64,000 nt of DNA, taken from GCA-002728855 sp036340635 (GTDB lineage: Bacteria; Bacteroidota; Bacteroidia; Flavobacteriales; Flavobacteriaceae). Positions 25,135-34,704 of this stretch are shown here, piece by piece (within the stretch, counting starts at the first letter, position 1; each line of letters opens with the position of its first letter). Made by a program: the position numbers and the translations under genes. The stretch covers positions 54,231 through 118,230 of the forward strand of contig JAYYYF010000021.1 in the NCBI GenBank assembly GCA_036340635.1. Direction: 5' to 3'. The notes under the pieces are model-generated. The model was not told where the DNA came from, ran no database searches, and was given only the letters and a program-made list of their open reading frames with translations.

Positions 25135-26316
25135 TTATCCTTTTAAAACATTTTCAATTCTTTCTATTGCTGTTTCAATTTCTTCTATGGATGCTGCATA
25201 AGAAATTCTTATACAATTTGGGTTTCCAAAAGCTCCCCCTGCAACTGTTGCTACATGGGCCTTCTCCAAGAGTAAGAGGGCAAAATCATCTGCCCCATTA
25301 ATTTTCTTATTATTAATTGTTTTTCCGAAAAAACTTGAAATATCAGGGAAAACATAGAAACTTCCTTCAGGTTGATTTATTTTAAAACCTGGGATTTTAG
25401 ATAAAAGATTAAGGATAATTCTTCTTCTATCTTTAAACTCATCAACCATATATTTTATTTTTTCAGGTGATGCCTCTAAGGCTGCTATTGTAGCTCGCTG
25501 AGCAATACAATTAGCGCCTGATGTTATTTGTCCTTGCATTTTATTGCATGCTTTTGCAATCCATTCGGCGCCACCTATGTAACCTATTCTCCATCCTGTC
25601 ATGGCAAAAGCTTTAGCCACACCATTTATTGTTATTGTCCTATCATACATTTCAGGTATAGAAGCAAAACTAAAAACCTTGTTATCATAATTAATGTGTT
25701 CATAAATTTCATCAGAGATTATATAAATATTTGGATGCTTTTCTAATACTTCAGCAATTGCGCGGTATTCTGATTCACTATAAATACTTCCACTTGGATT
25801 GTTTGGAGAATTAACTATTACCATTTTAGTTTTTGGAGTTATAGCTTTTTCCATTTGCTCAGCAGTTATTTTAAAATCTGATTCTATTGAAGAAGGTATA
25901 ACTACGGGATTTGCTTCAGCCAATATTGAAATTGCAGAATAGCTAACCCAATAAGGAGCTGGTAAAATCACTTCATCATTTGGATTTAGTAACACCATGC
26001 AAACATTGGCTATTGATTGTTTTGCTCCTGTTGAAACAACAATTTGCGATGGTTTATAATTAAGCCCATTATCTCTTTTAAATTTTTTAGAAATAGCTAT
26101 TTTTAAATCCGAATACCCATCAACTGGAGGATAAGAATTATAATTGTCATCTACAGCTTTTTTTGCAGCATTTTTTATAAATTCAGGAGTATTAAAGTCA
26201 GGTTCACCTAGACTTAAACTAATTACATTAACACCTTTATTTTTTAATTCTCTTGCTTTAGCAGCCATAGCTAAGGTTGCTGATATCGGTAAATCATTTA
26301 TTCTGTTTGATAACAT
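25135..26316 (-). CDS. Class I aminotransferase, aspartate aminotransferase-like
   Basis: A 393-residue PLP enzyme of subfamily I-gamma. ISLSLGEPDFNTPEFI is the N-terminal arm, VNSPNNPSG gives the cofactor-binding asparagine, D202 and Y205 lie in ISDEIYEHI, and the Schiff-base Lys235 lies in NGVAKAFAMTGWRIG. The C-terminal CIRISYAAS carries the carboxylate-binding Arg. Aspartate:2-oxoglutarate transfer is the usual activity of this subfamily, and prephenate or aromatic activity is also known. It is convergent with the aromatic operon, ten bases apart, with no terminator hairpin. Confidence 0.88.
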   Translation of the reverse strand: MLSNRINDLPISATLAMAAKARELKNKGVNVISLSLGEPDFNTPEFIKNAAKKAVDDNYNSYPPVDGYSDLKIAISKKFKRDNGLNYKPSQIVVSTGAKQSIANVCMVLLNPNDEVILPAPYWVSYSAISILAEANPVVIPSSIESDFKITAEQMEKAITPKTKMVIVNSPNNPSGSIYSESEYRAIAEVLEKHPNIYIISDEIYEHINYDNKVFSFASIPEMYDRTITINGVAKAFAMTGWRIGYIGGAEWIAKACNKMQGQITSGANCIAQRATIAALEASPEKIKYMVDEFKDRRRIILNLLSKIPGFKINQPEGSFYVFPDISSFFGKTINNKKINGADDFALLLLEKAHVATVAGGAFGNPNCIRISYAASIEEIETAIERIENVLKG

Positions 26317-26405
26317 CGAGATTGATTTTTTTAATTAATCTAAAATTGCAATCGTAAAAATATCGATTTTTTCATCCATTTAAGTACATTTAAAAAAAAA
26401 TACTT

Positions 26406-27023
26406 TTGAAAATCATTTCTAATTATTTTCCTAGCCTTAGTGACCGTCAGATTAATAAATTTAATCAGTTATTATCCATTTATTCAAAGTTAAATAATAA
26501 GATAAATTTGATTTCTAGAAAGGATATGAACAATTTTTACATCCATCATGTTTTACATTCATTAGGGATAGCAAAATTTCAGGAATTTAAACCTGGAACA
26601 AAAGTTTTAGATCTAGGCACAGGTGGTGGTTTTCCAGGGATCCCATTAGCTATTTTTTTCCCTAAAGTAAATTTTTATCTAATTGATGGGATAGGTAAGA
26701 AAATAGATTCTGTCAAAGATGTTATTGGGAAGTTACATCTTGAAAATGTGTATGCAAAAAAAATTAGAGCTGAAAATTTTGATGAGAAGATTGATTTTGT
26801 AGTGGTAAGAGCAGTAGGAAAAATCAAGGTTTTTTTTCCTTGGATTAAAAATAATTTTTCTTCTAACCAAATTAATTCTAGGAAGAATGGATTAATTTGT
26901 CTTAAAGGGGGAGATCTTTCAAATGTATTATCTAGTTTTCCAAATGTTGAAGTAGTTAATATGAGCACATATTTTAGTGAATCTTTTTTTGAAACTAAAA
27001 AGATTATTTACCTTCCATACTAA
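26406..27023 (+). CDS. rsmG: 16S rRNA (guanine-527-N7) methyltransferase
   Basis: A 205-residue SAM-dependent RNA methyltransferase. The helical N-terminus with KINLISRKDMNNFYIHHVLHSLGIA is distinctive of RsmG, and KVLDLGTGGGFPGIPLAI (about 61-78) is SAM motif I. VVRAVGKIKVFFPWI is the fourth-strand block. The only suitable start is TTG 26406; the next methionine (residue 41) would cut off the conserved N-terminus. Confidence 0.92.
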   Translation: MKIISNYFPSLSDRQINKFNQLLSIYSKLNNKINLISRKDMNNFYIHHVLHSLGIAKFQEFKPGTKVLDLGTGGGFPGIPLAIFFPKVNFYLIDGIGKKIDSVKDVIGKLHLENVYAKKIRAENFDEKIDFVVVRAVGKIKVFFPWIKNNFSSNQINSRKNGLICLKGGDLSNVLSSFPNVEVVNMSTYFSESFFETKKIIYLPY

Positions 27024-27040
27024 TATTTAAAAGTTTTTTA

Positions 27041-28672
27041 TCAAGATTTCCTTAAAAACGGGTACTTATAATCCTCAGGAGGGACAAATACTTCCTTTAT
27101 TAATCTCGGAGAGACCCATCTTAGTAGATTAAATGCAGATCCTGCTTTGTCATTAGTTCCTGAGGCTCTAGACCCTCCAAAGGGTTGTTTTCCAACTACA
27201 GCTCCGGTTGGCTTATCATTTATATAAAAGTTTCCAGCACTATTTTCAAGTGCTTTTAATGCCTCATCGACGGCATACCGATCTTGAGAAAAAACGGCTC
27301 CTGTAAGGGCATATGAAGAAGTTCTGTCAACTAGCTCTAGGGTTTGACTCCACTTAGAATCATCATAAACGTATATTGTAACTAAAGGACCAAACAGTTC
27401 CTTTTCCATTGAGAAATAATTTGGATTATTGGTTTTTACAAGTGTAGGGTGTACAAAATATCCTTTTCTGTCATTATACTCTCCACCGTGTAAAATGGCT
27501 GCATCTTTATCTTTTTTAATTTTCTCAATTGCATTTTTCAAACGTTCAAAAGCATCTTTATGAATAAGTGCAGTTATAAAATTTTCAAAATTTTCAGGGG
27601 AACCAATTTTTAAGGAATCCATCTGCAATTTAACATCTTTTATGGTTTTTTCTGCGATAGAATTAGGAAGGTAAACTCTAGAAGCAGCAGAACATTTCTG
27701 CCCTTGAAATTCGAATGCTCCTCTAATAATTGCTGTGCTTAAAGCTTTTATATTTGCAGAAGGATGCGCTAAAATAAAATCTTTTCCTCCTGTTTCCCCA
27801 ACTATTCTTGGATATGAAATATAGTTGTCTAATCTATCTCCAATTTTTTTCCACAACTTTCTAAAAATTTCAGTTGAACCTGTATAGTGTAATCCAGAAA
27901 AGTATTTTGATTTTAACACTTCATTCGAAATCATTTCAGGATCTCCAAAAACAGCATTTATTACACCTTTTGGAAGCCCGGCTTTTTCAAAAACTTCAAT
28001 TATTACTTTTGCTGAAAAAATTTGATAATCACTAGGTTTCCAAACAACAACATTTCCCATCATAGCTACACTGGCACAAAGATTTCCAGCAATTGCAGTA
28101 AAATTAAAAGGGCTTATAGCATAAACAAAACCTTCAAGAGGTCTATAACTTAAACGATTCCACACTTGATTATCTGACTCAGGTTGTTGCTGATAAATTT
28201 CCTGCATGTAATGTACATTATAACGTAAAAAATCAATTAGCTCACATGCAGCATCAATTTCAGCTTGGTAGATTGTTTTGGATTGACATAACATAGTTGA
28301 AGCATTTATTTTATCTCTATATGGGCCAGATATAAGTTCGGCAGCCTTAAGAAAAATAGATGCCCGAGAAGACCATGTCATCGAACTCCATTTGTCTTTA
28401 GCCTTTAATGCTGCATCAATTGCATCTCTAACATTTTTAGCTTTTGCTTTATGGTAAAATCCTATGTTATGATTATGATCATGAGGAGGAGAAATATTAG
28501 CTGTGTCTCCTGTTTTGATATGCTTTCCATCAATCCAAAGAGGAATTTCAATAGAGTTGTTATATAGTTCTTTATATGCGTTTAAAACAGATTTTTTTTC
28601 TGGACTTCCAGGTGAATAATTTAATATTTCCTCATTTTTCGGGTATGGTACTTTAAAAGAACTGTTTGACAT
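27041..28672 (-). CDS. pruA: 1-pyrroline-5-carboxylate dehydrogenase
   Basis: A 543-residue aldehyde dehydrogenase that oxidises glutamate semialdehyde to glutamate in proline breakdown. NFTAIAGNLCASVAMMGNVVVWKPSD and GETGGKDFILAH are family blocks, and the catalytic Cys327 lies in FQGQKCSAASR. NDKPTGAVVGKQPFGGSRASGTNDK is the characteristic P5C dehydrogenase stretch. The ATG at 28672 (MSNSSFKVPY) matches family N-termini; an in-frame start at 28705 adds eleven atypical residues. No proline dehydrogenase gene is nearby. Confidence 0.93.
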   Translation of the reverse strand: MSNSSFKVPYPKNEEILNYSPGSPEKKSVLNAYKELYNNSIEIPLWIDGKHIKTGDTANISPPHDHNHNIGFYHKAKAKNVRDAIDAALKAKDKWSSMTWSSRASIFLKAAELISGPYRDKINASTMLCQSKTIYQAEIDAACELIDFLRYNVHYMQEIYQQQPESDNQVWNRLSYRPLEGFVYAISPFNFTAIAGNLCASVAMMGNVVVWKPSDYQIFSAKVIIEVFEKAGLPKGVINAVFGDPEMISNEVLKSKYFSGLHYTGSTEIFRKLWKKIGDRLDNYISYPRIVGETGGKDFILAHPSANIKALSTAIIRGAFEFQGQKCSAASRVYLPNSIAEKTIKDVKLQMDSLKIGSPENFENFITALIHKDAFERLKNAIEKIKKDKDAAILHGGEYNDRKGYFVHPTLVKTNNPNYFSMEKELFGPLVTIYVYDDSKWSQTLELVDRTSSYALTGAVFSQDRYAVDEALKALENSAGNFYINDKPTGAVVGKQPFGGSRASGTNDKAGSAFNLLRWVSPRLIKEVFVPPEDYKYPFLRKS

Positions 28673-28751
28673 TTTATATTGTTTTTCCAAATTTATAAAA
28701 TTCAATTAATTAAATCTGGTTATAGCATTTTAAAAATTCGGTTTGTAAAAT

Positions 28752-29999
28752 TTAATCAATAATTTCAAAAGAAGAAGATCTTCCCACACCAACTAATGAA
28801 TCATAACGATTACCAAATTCTTTGTAATAAACTAAGATAAGATAATTGTTTTCAGCCAATGCATGTGTCCCTGAGATAGAATTTTTTAATAATTTTTCAG
28901 AATTTTTTTCAACAAATTTGTAGTTGTAAAAACCTTGTTTTAAAAGTATTATTCCTTCATAGATTTCAAGAGAAGGATTGTATATCATTCGATTTTCTTC
29001 TCTTAATTGATAATTGTTAAATTTCCCATAAATGTAGATTTCTTTTTCATTTGCAGATCCTGGCATTACTAGGCTAAAGTGTACCCAGCTATAGTCTGCT
29101 TCATAGTCACTAGATTGAGTTCCTTGAAGAGTTCTAACTAAAAAATCACCATTTATATCTGATGCAAAACTATATGGCAAATTTCTTCTATAATTATTAG
29201 TATACAAATAAGTTTCATAGAGTCTGTTTAAATTAACATAACTTATGTTACTTCCATTAACTCTAATATCTTTAGTATCGAAAAATAAATACTCATTACC
29301 CCCTTCAAATCTGCTTTTTTCATCATAACTGTATTCTAGTCTATTGCCACTAATATAATGAGGTTTTAAACCGTGCTTAATTGTTGACCATTGTTCATTT
29401 TTTAGAATAACAACATTTAATAAATTTTCTGGATCTCTATAGGGTATATTGGATTTTGGAATAATTGAAAAATGAACACTTTGATGGGTATCATAATAAT
29501 CCATTTCTCTAGATCGAAAGACTTTAGAAGAGACAATTGCAGTATCATCATATATCAAAAATTTTCTAGAAAAAACAAGTTTATCGGAATCATCATAAAT
29601 TTCAATCATATAATTGCCAGGCAATTTGAAATTCGTATTAGAATTTGGGAGTTCTAATTCATAATGAGTGTATGGTTGAAGTGTATTAAACGAATTTTGA
29701 TAATTTTCAATTCTAATGTTGTCAAGCCCTTCTAAAAATTCACTTTTAAAAAGATCTGATTTTTCCCAATCATAGTTGAAATAATTAATCTTATAATAAT
29801 AGTTCTGTTCATCACCATTTAGGTCATCAAATTTTAAAGAAATAGATTGACCAATAAAAACCAATGGGAATTGATTTATTTTATCAGATCCTTTAAAAAT
29901 AATAGACTTTATGTTTGGGGGTTCTGATATTTCAATTCCTTCCTGACTAAATGCAATGTAAATTGCGAGGAAATAAATGAAAATTATTTTAAAGTGCAT
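28752..29999 (-). CDS. Type IX secretion system plug protein (DUF5103 family)
   Basis: A 415-residue exported protein with signal peptide (residues 1-17, then QEG) and beta-rich body. Blocks such as YYYKINYFNYDWEKSDL, LPGNYMIEIYDDSDKLVFSRKFL, and the C-terminal GFYNYKFVE match the DUF5103 family as I know it, described in flavobacteria as the plug that closes the SprA translocon of the type IX secretion system. The gene stands alone. I chose the ATG at 29999, directly before the hydrophobic stretch, over a TTG at 30020. Other T9SS genes are outside the window. Confidence 0.78.
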   Translation of the reverse strand: MHFKIIFIYFLAIYIAFSQEGIEISEPPNIKSIIFKGSDKINQFPLVFIGQSISLKFDDLNGDEQNYYYKINYFNYDWEKSDLFKSEFLEGLDNIRIENYQNSFNTLQPYTHYELELPNSNTNFKLPGNYMIEIYDDSDKLVFSRKFLIYDDTAIVSSKVFRSREMDYYDTHQSVHFSIIPKSNIPYRDPENLLNVVILKNEQWSTIKHGLKPHYISGNRLEYSYDEKSRFEGGNEYLFFDTKDIRVNGSNISYVNLNRLYETYLYTNNYRRNLPYSFASDINGDFLVRTLQGTQSSDYEADYSWVHFSLVMPGSANEKEIYIYGKFNNYQLREENRMIYNPSLEIYEGIILLKQGFYNYKFVEKNSEKLLKNSISGTHALAENNYLILVYYKEFGNRYDSLVGVGRSSSFEIID

Positions 30000-30103
30000 A
30001 TATGTAAAGTTAAAAAACAAAATCAGTAAAATTTGATTTATTGTAGATTAAAATCTATAATAAAAATTAAACTAATTTACTATTTACAATTATTGATAAT
30101 TAG

Positions 30104-30111
30104 TACATTTG
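30104..30111 (+). promoter_or_regulatory. Putative -7 box of the nqr operon
   Basis: TACATTTG fits TAnnTTTG and would start transcription about 19 bases before the nqrA ATG. A TTTA at 30083-30086, 17 bases upstream, is a weak -33 candidate. Confidence 0.45.
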
Positions 30112-30135
30112 TATCGTTCTTTACAAGTTGGTGAT

Positions 30136-31491
30136 ATGTCAAAAAATATTCGTATATCTAGAGGAGCAAATATTAAAATTAAAGGAAGTGCTGAAAAGAT
30201 ATTGACTGATGTTTCATCAGTGAAGTCTTGTGCAATCAAACCAGGAAATTTTTTTAACTCTATTCTCAAAATGTTTGTTAAAGAAGGCGAAAAGGTTAGT
30301 TTGGGAGCTCCTATTTGTTACGAAAAAAATGATCCTAGAATTATTTTTGTGTCTCCGGCTTCAGGGATTGTTAAGCAAATTATTAGGGGAGAAAGAAGAA
30401 AAATTTTAGAAATAATTATAGAACTTAATCTTTCTAATGAAGATAAAATTTCTCATAAAGTTGACAATTTTAAGTCTCTTACACCAGATAAAATAAAAAG
30501 CTTGTTATTGGAAAGTGGAAGTTGGCCTTTTATAAGACAAAGACCTTTTAATGTATTGGCAGATCCAGACATTTTACCAAAGTCAATTCACATATCAACT
30601 GTTAGTTCAGTTCCATTGGGAGTTGATTATGAGTTTATTGTGAAAAATAATAAAGAGGATTTTCAGTTAGGTATAGACATTTTAAACACTCTTCTTCCTG
30701 GGGAAGTAAACCTTTTTATTGACAAGGATTTCGGAGGATTTTTTTCTAAAGTAAAAAACGTAAATTCTTTTCATATATCTGGTCCTCATCCTGCTGGAAA
30801 TGTTAGTGTTCAAATTCAAAAAACGGATCCAATAAATTATGGTGAAAAAGTTTGGGTTGTTCGTCCTGAAGATGTAGTTAATATTGGAGTTTTATTTTCA
30901 ACAGGGGTTTATAGTTGTCAAAGGACTATAGCTGTTTCAGGTTCTCCTGTATCAAATCCACAATATTTTAAAACAATAATAGGATCAAGCTTATCGTCTT
31001 TTCTTAAAAAGGTAAATATTGATTTAACTTCTCAAAATCGTTATATAAATGGTGACATTTTTTCTGGAATTGAAGTTAGACAAGATGGGCACATTGATTT
31101 TTATAACAATTTAGTATCTATAATTCCTGAAGGAAATAATTATCGTTTTTTTGGGTGGGTTCCTTTTATAGATAATAGAATTCCAAGTTTATCAAAAACT
31201 TCTCTTTCATGTTTTTTTGGAGGTAAAGGGTATGAAGTAGACACTAATTTAAATGGTGAAGAAAGGGCTCTTGTTGTTACTGGTGAAATGGAGAAGGTCT
31301 TCCCAATGAATATTTATCCAATGCAGTTAATCAAAGCTTGTATGGCTGGAGATATTGATAAAATGGAAGGCTTAGGGATTTATGAAGTTGTTCCTGAAGA
31401 TTTTGGTTTAATTGATTATTCAAACACATCAAAAATTGAAGCACAAGAAATTATTAGGGAAGGAATTGAATTAATGATTAAAGAAACATAA
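30136..31491 (+). CDS. nqrA: Na+-translocating NADH:quinone reductase subunit A
   Basis: Cytoplasmic subunit of the six-subunit Na+-NQR pump, which couples NADH oxidation to sodium export. It has 451 residues. RISRGANIKIKGSAEK is the expected N-terminus, PGNFFNSILKMFVKEGEKV and VDYEFIV follow, and the C-terminal MEKVFPMNIYPMQLIKACMAGDIDKMEGLGIYEV is strongly conserved. The ATG at 30136 is preferred to the upstream TTG at 30109, which lies in the predicted -7 box. First gene of nqrABCDEF-apbE. Confidence 0.95.
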   Translation: MSKNIRISRGANIKIKGSAEKILTDVSSVKSCAIKPGNFFNSILKMFVKEGEKVSLGAPICYEKNDPRIIFVSPASGIVKQIIRGERRKILEIIIELNLSNEDKISHKVDNFKSLTPDKIKSLLLESGSWPFIRQRPFNVLADPDILPKSIHISTVSSVPLGVDYEFIVKNNKEDFQLGIDILNTLLPGEVNLFIDKDFGGFFSKVKNVNSFHISGPHPAGNVSVQIQKTDPINYGEKVWVVRPEDVVNIGVLFSTGVYSCQRTIAVSGSPVSNPQYFKTIIGSSLSSFLKKVNIDLTSQNRYINGDIFSGIEVRQDGHIDFYNNLVSIIPEGNNYRFFGWVPFIDNRIPSLSKTSLSCFFGGKGYEVDTNLNGEERALVVTGEMEKVFPMNIYPMQLIKACMAGDIDKMEGLGIYEVVPEDFGLIDYSNTSKIEAQEIIREGIELMIKET

Positions 31492-31500
31492 TAGTATTAG

Positions 31501-32658
31501 ATGAAGTTTTTACGCAAAAAATTAGATAAACTCAGATATCCATTTAGAAAAGGGGGTAAATGGGAAAAATTTGCGCCAGCAATAAACGCATTTGATACTT
31601 TTTTATTTGTGCCTAACCATACTACTGATAAAGGATCACATATAAGAGATTCTGTTGATTTGAAAAGAACTATGTTTACTGTCATTATTGCTCTATTACC
31701 TGCTTTAATATATGGCATATATAATTCTGGCTACCAACATTATTCTCAGTTAGGTACTTCATTTACTTTTATTGATGCTTTCATTCATGGTTCATGGAAA
31801 ATATTACCAATGATCTTTGTTTCTTATTTTGTTGGTCTAACTATTGAATTTATTTTCGCAGTTTATAGAGGACATGAGGTCAATGAAGGATATCTCGTAA
31901 CTGGATTATTAATCCCAATGATTATGCCAATAGATATTCCTTTGTGGATGGTAGCCATTTCTGTTGCTTTTGCTGTTGTAATTGCTAAAGAAGCTTTTGG
32001 AGGGACAGGAATGAATATTTTGAACCCTGCTTTAACTGCTCGTGCATTTGCTTTTTTTGCATATCCAACCTATATGTCTGGTAATAAAGTTTGGGTTTCC
32101 GAGGCCTCTAAGGTTGATGCCATTTCTGGTGAAACTATATTAGGATCATTGGCAGCCGGAGAAGAAGTTAATTATTCCATTATTGAAATGTTTTACGGAT
32201 CTATTCCTGGATCAATTGCTGAAACCTCGGTTTTATGTATTTTAATAGGGGCTTTGATTTTAATCCTTACGGGAGTTGGTAGTTGGAGAATTATGTTATC
32301 TGGTGTTTTAGGAGCTTCATTAGTTGGATTTCTATTCAACCTTTGGGGAGCAAATTCTCTAATGAGCTTTAGTTGGATAAATCATCTGTTAGTTGGAGGA
32401 TTTGCTTTTGGAATAGTTTTCATGGCAACAGATCCTGTTTCAGCTTCTCAAACAAATAAGGGTAAATGGATATATGGTTTTCTAGTTGGTGTTTTTTGTA
32501 TATTAATCAGGGTTTTCAATCCAGCATATCCAGAAGGTGTTATGCTTGCAATTCTTCTAATGAATGTATTTGCACCTACTATTGATCATTATGTAATAGA
32601 TGCAAACATTAAAAAAAGAAGAAAAAGATGGAAAGAAAATATTCCAAAAACAATTTAA
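31501..32658 (+). CDS. nqrB: Na+-NQR subunit B
   Basis: A 385-residue membrane protein with roughly ten transmembrane helices; it carries covalent FMN and riboflavin and forms part of the sodium channel. The FMN attachment motif is SGET, with Thr212 as the likely attachment residue (SGAT in Vibrio). TGLLIPMIMPIDIPLWMVAI and NPALTARAFAFFAYPTYMSG are typical blocks. It ends one base before the nqrC ATG. Confidence 0.95.
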   Translation: MKFLRKKLDKLRYPFRKGGKWEKFAPAINAFDTFLFVPNHTTDKGSHIRDSVDLKRTMFTVIIALLPALIYGIYNSGYQHYSQLGTSFTFIDAFIHGSWKILPMIFVSYFVGLTIEFIFAVYRGHEVNEGYLVTGLLIPMIMPIDIPLWMVAISVAFAVVIAKEAFGGTGMNILNPALTARAFAFFAYPTYMSGNKVWVSEASKVDAISGETILGSLAAGEEVNYSIIEMFYGSIPGSIAETSVLCILIGALILILTGVGSWRIMLSGVLGASLVGFLFNLWGANSLMSFSWINHLLVGGFAFGIVFMATDPVSASQTNKGKWIYGFLVGVFCILIRVFNPAYPEGVMLAILLMNVFAPTIDHYVIDANIKKRRKRWKENIPKTI

Positions 32659-32659
32659 A

Positions 32660-33373
32660 ATGAATACAGAAAGTAATTCTTACACATTTTTATTTGCTGC
32701 TGCTATGGTTTTTGTGGTTGCTTCTACTCTTGCCTTTACTGCTAGTAGTTTAAAAAAGAAACAAGATGAAAATGTTCGGAAGGAGAAAATGCAAAGCATA
32801 CTTAAGACAATTGGAGTAGATACTAGTCGAGATGGGGCAGAAGAACTATATAACAAATATATAAAAGAAGAACTTTCAATAGATCAAAAAGGGAATGTTG
32901 ACAATTCTGTTTCTGCTTTTTCAATTAAATTAATCAGAGAGATTAAAAAACCTATTTCAGAGCAACGTTTTCCTGTTTTTATAGCAGAAACTGAAGGCAA
33001 TAAATATTATATTATTCCATTAAGAGGAGCAGGTCTTTGGGATGCCATTTGGGGGTATGTTGCTCTAAGGAATGATAAAAAAACAATTGAGGGAATCATT
33101 TTTGATCACAAAGCAGAAACAGCTGGATTAGGAGCAGAAATTACCCAACAATGGTTTCAAGATCGATTTAAAGAGGAGAAGATTTTTAATCATGAAGGGA
33201 GTTTAGTTGGTATAAACGTTTCAAAAACTAATAATGATCCAAAAAATCTTGATAAAGATGATCATGAAGTGGATGCAATTTCGGGAGCTACAATAACTGG
33301 TGATGGAGTCTCAAACATGATTCTTGAGAGAATTGGACATTATCTGCCTTATTTTAATAAATTAGACTTATGA
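32660..33373 (+). CDS. nqrC: Na+-NQR subunit C
   Basis: A 237-residue subunit with one N-terminal transmembrane helix and a periplasmic FMN domain. SGATITGDG carries the covalent FMN on Thr211, attached by the downstream apbE product. GLWDAIWGYVAL and HKAETAGLGAEI are conserved. The ATG at 32660 lies directly after the nqrB stop; in-frame codons from 32600 run inside nqrB and are not needed. It overlaps nqrD by four bases. Confidence 0.95.
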   Translation: MNTESNSYTFLFAAAMVFVVASTLAFTASSLKKKQDENVRKEKMQSILKTIGVDTSRDGAEELYNKYIKEELSIDQKGNVDNSVSAFSIKLIREIKKPISEQRFPVFIAETEGNKYYIIPLRGAGLWDAIWGYVALRNDKKTIEGIIFDHKAETAGLGAEITQQWFQDRFKEEKIFNHEGSLVGINVSKTNNDPKNLDKDDHEVDAISGATITGDGVSNMILERIGHYLPYFNKLDL

Positions 33374-34071
33374 TTAAAGAGGAGCAAAGAAAAATTAAGA
33401 AAAAAAAGAGTTCAATATTATTTTTAAATAAAGAAAGGGAACCTTTGTTTTCAAAAAAAAATCGTGTTTTACTCACAGATCCTTTAGATGATAACAATCC
33501 AATTACTGTTCAAGTTCTTGGAATATGTTCTGCATTAGCTATTACTGTTCAACTAGAACCTGCTGTCGTTATGAGCATTTCCGTTGTAGCTGTTATGGGA
33601 GCAAGTAATGTAATTGTTTCATTGTTGCGAAATTTGATTCCTAATCGAATTAGAATTATTGTGCAGTTAGTAGTAGTAGCTTCAATGGTTGTTTTAGTTG
33701 ATCAAATTCTCAAAGCCTATGCATATGATGTTTATAAAGAGCTTTCTATTTTTATTGGTCTAATCATAACTAATTGTATTGTAATGGGTCGACTAGAAGC
33801 ATTTGCTTTGGGTAACAATGTTTGGAGGTCCTTTCTAGACGGTATTGGAAATGCTGCCGGTTATGGCCTAATTTTAATTGTAGTTGCTTTTTTTAGAGAA
33901 CTTTTTGGATCCGGCAAACTTTATGGATTTCAGGTAATTCCGGAATCAGTTTACGAGTTTGGATATGAAAATAATGGTTTGATGCTTTTATCTCCAATGG
34001 CACTTATAATTGTTGGTATTTATATTTGGTTTCAAAGAGCAAAGAACCGTAAACTTATAGAGAAAGATTAG
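33370..34071 (+). CDS. nqrD: Na+-NQR subunit D
   Basis: A 233-residue membrane subunit with six predicted helices. VQVLGICSALAITVQLEPA and IIVQLVVVASMVVLVDQ are conserved, and FIGLIITNCIVMGRLEAFAL contains the half-membrane cysteine motif that pairs with NqrE at the iron centre. A lysine-rich cytoplasmic N-terminus of about 35 residues precedes the first conserved block. It starts inside the nqrC stop. Confidence 0.95.
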   Translation: MIKEEQRKIKKKKSSILFLNKEREPLFSKKNRVLLTDPLDDNNPITVQVLGICSALAITVQLEPAVVMSISVVAVMGASNVIVSLLRNLIPNRIRIIVQLVVVASMVVLVDQILKAYAYDVYKELSIFIGLIITNCIVMGRLEAFALGNNVWRSFLDGIGNAAGYGLILIVVAFFRELFGSGKLYGFQVIPESVYEFGYENNGLMLLSPMALIIVGIYIWFQRAKNRKLIEKD

Positions 34072-34073
34072 AA

Positions 34074-34700
34074 ATGGAATCATATGTAAATTTATTTGTC
34101 AAAAGTATTTTTATTGAAAATATGGTTTTTGCATATTTTCTTGGAATGTGTTCTTATTTGGCTGTTTCAAAGACAGTTAAGACTGGTTTAGGATTGGGTC
34201 TTGCCGTAGTTTTTGTCTTATCAGTAACAGTTCCTATAAATTATTTGCTATATGAATATTTGTTGAGCCCTGGAGCACTTAAATGGGTTGATTTAACGGA
34301 TCCAAAATTTGTTGAATTAGATTTATCTTTTTTAAGCTTTATAATGTTTATAGCTGTAATTGCTTCTATGGTTCAACTAGTTGAAATGATAGTCGAAAAA
34401 TTTGTTCCGGCTCTTTATGGTAATCTTGGTATTTTTTTACCCCTAATAGCAGTTAATTGTGCAATTTTAGGAGGCTCTTTGTTCATGCAGCAAAAAGAGT
34501 TTTCAAATATTTTGGAATCACTAACGTATGGTTTTGGTTCAGGAATCGGATGGTTATTGGCTATTGTAGCAATTGCAGCGATCAGAGAAAAAATAATTTA
34601 TTCAAATGTCCCACAACCTCTAAGAGGATTAGGTATAACATTTATTGTAACAGGTTTGATGGCCATAGGCTTTTTGAGTTTTATGGGAATAAAAATTTAA
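34074..34700 (+). CDS. nqrE: Na+-NQR subunit E
   Basis: A 208-residue membrane subunit, the inverted partner of NqrD. SIFIENMVFAYFLGMCSYLAVSKTV and LPLIAVNCAILGGSLF provide the two cysteine-containing half-helices that hold the intramembrane [2Fe-2S] centre. GSGIGWLLAIVAIAAIREK is conserved. It follows nqrD by two bases. Confidence 0.95.
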   Translation: MESYVNLFVKSIFIENMVFAYFLGMCSYLAVSKTVKTGLGLGLAVVFVLSVTVPINYLLYEYLLSPGALKWVDLTDPKFVELDLSFLSFIMFIAVIASMVQLVEMIVEKFVPALYGNLGIFLPLIAVNCAILGGSLFMQQKEFSNILESLTYGFGSGIGWLLAIVAIAAIREKIIYSNVPQPLRGLGITFIVTGLMAIGFLSFMGIKI

Positions 34701-34704
34701 TATT

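Noticed and set aside
26401..26408. TACTTTTG as a promoter -7 box for rsmG
   Set aside because: It includes the TTG start codon itself, and the next downstream methionine would remove conserved sequence. Probably a chance match.
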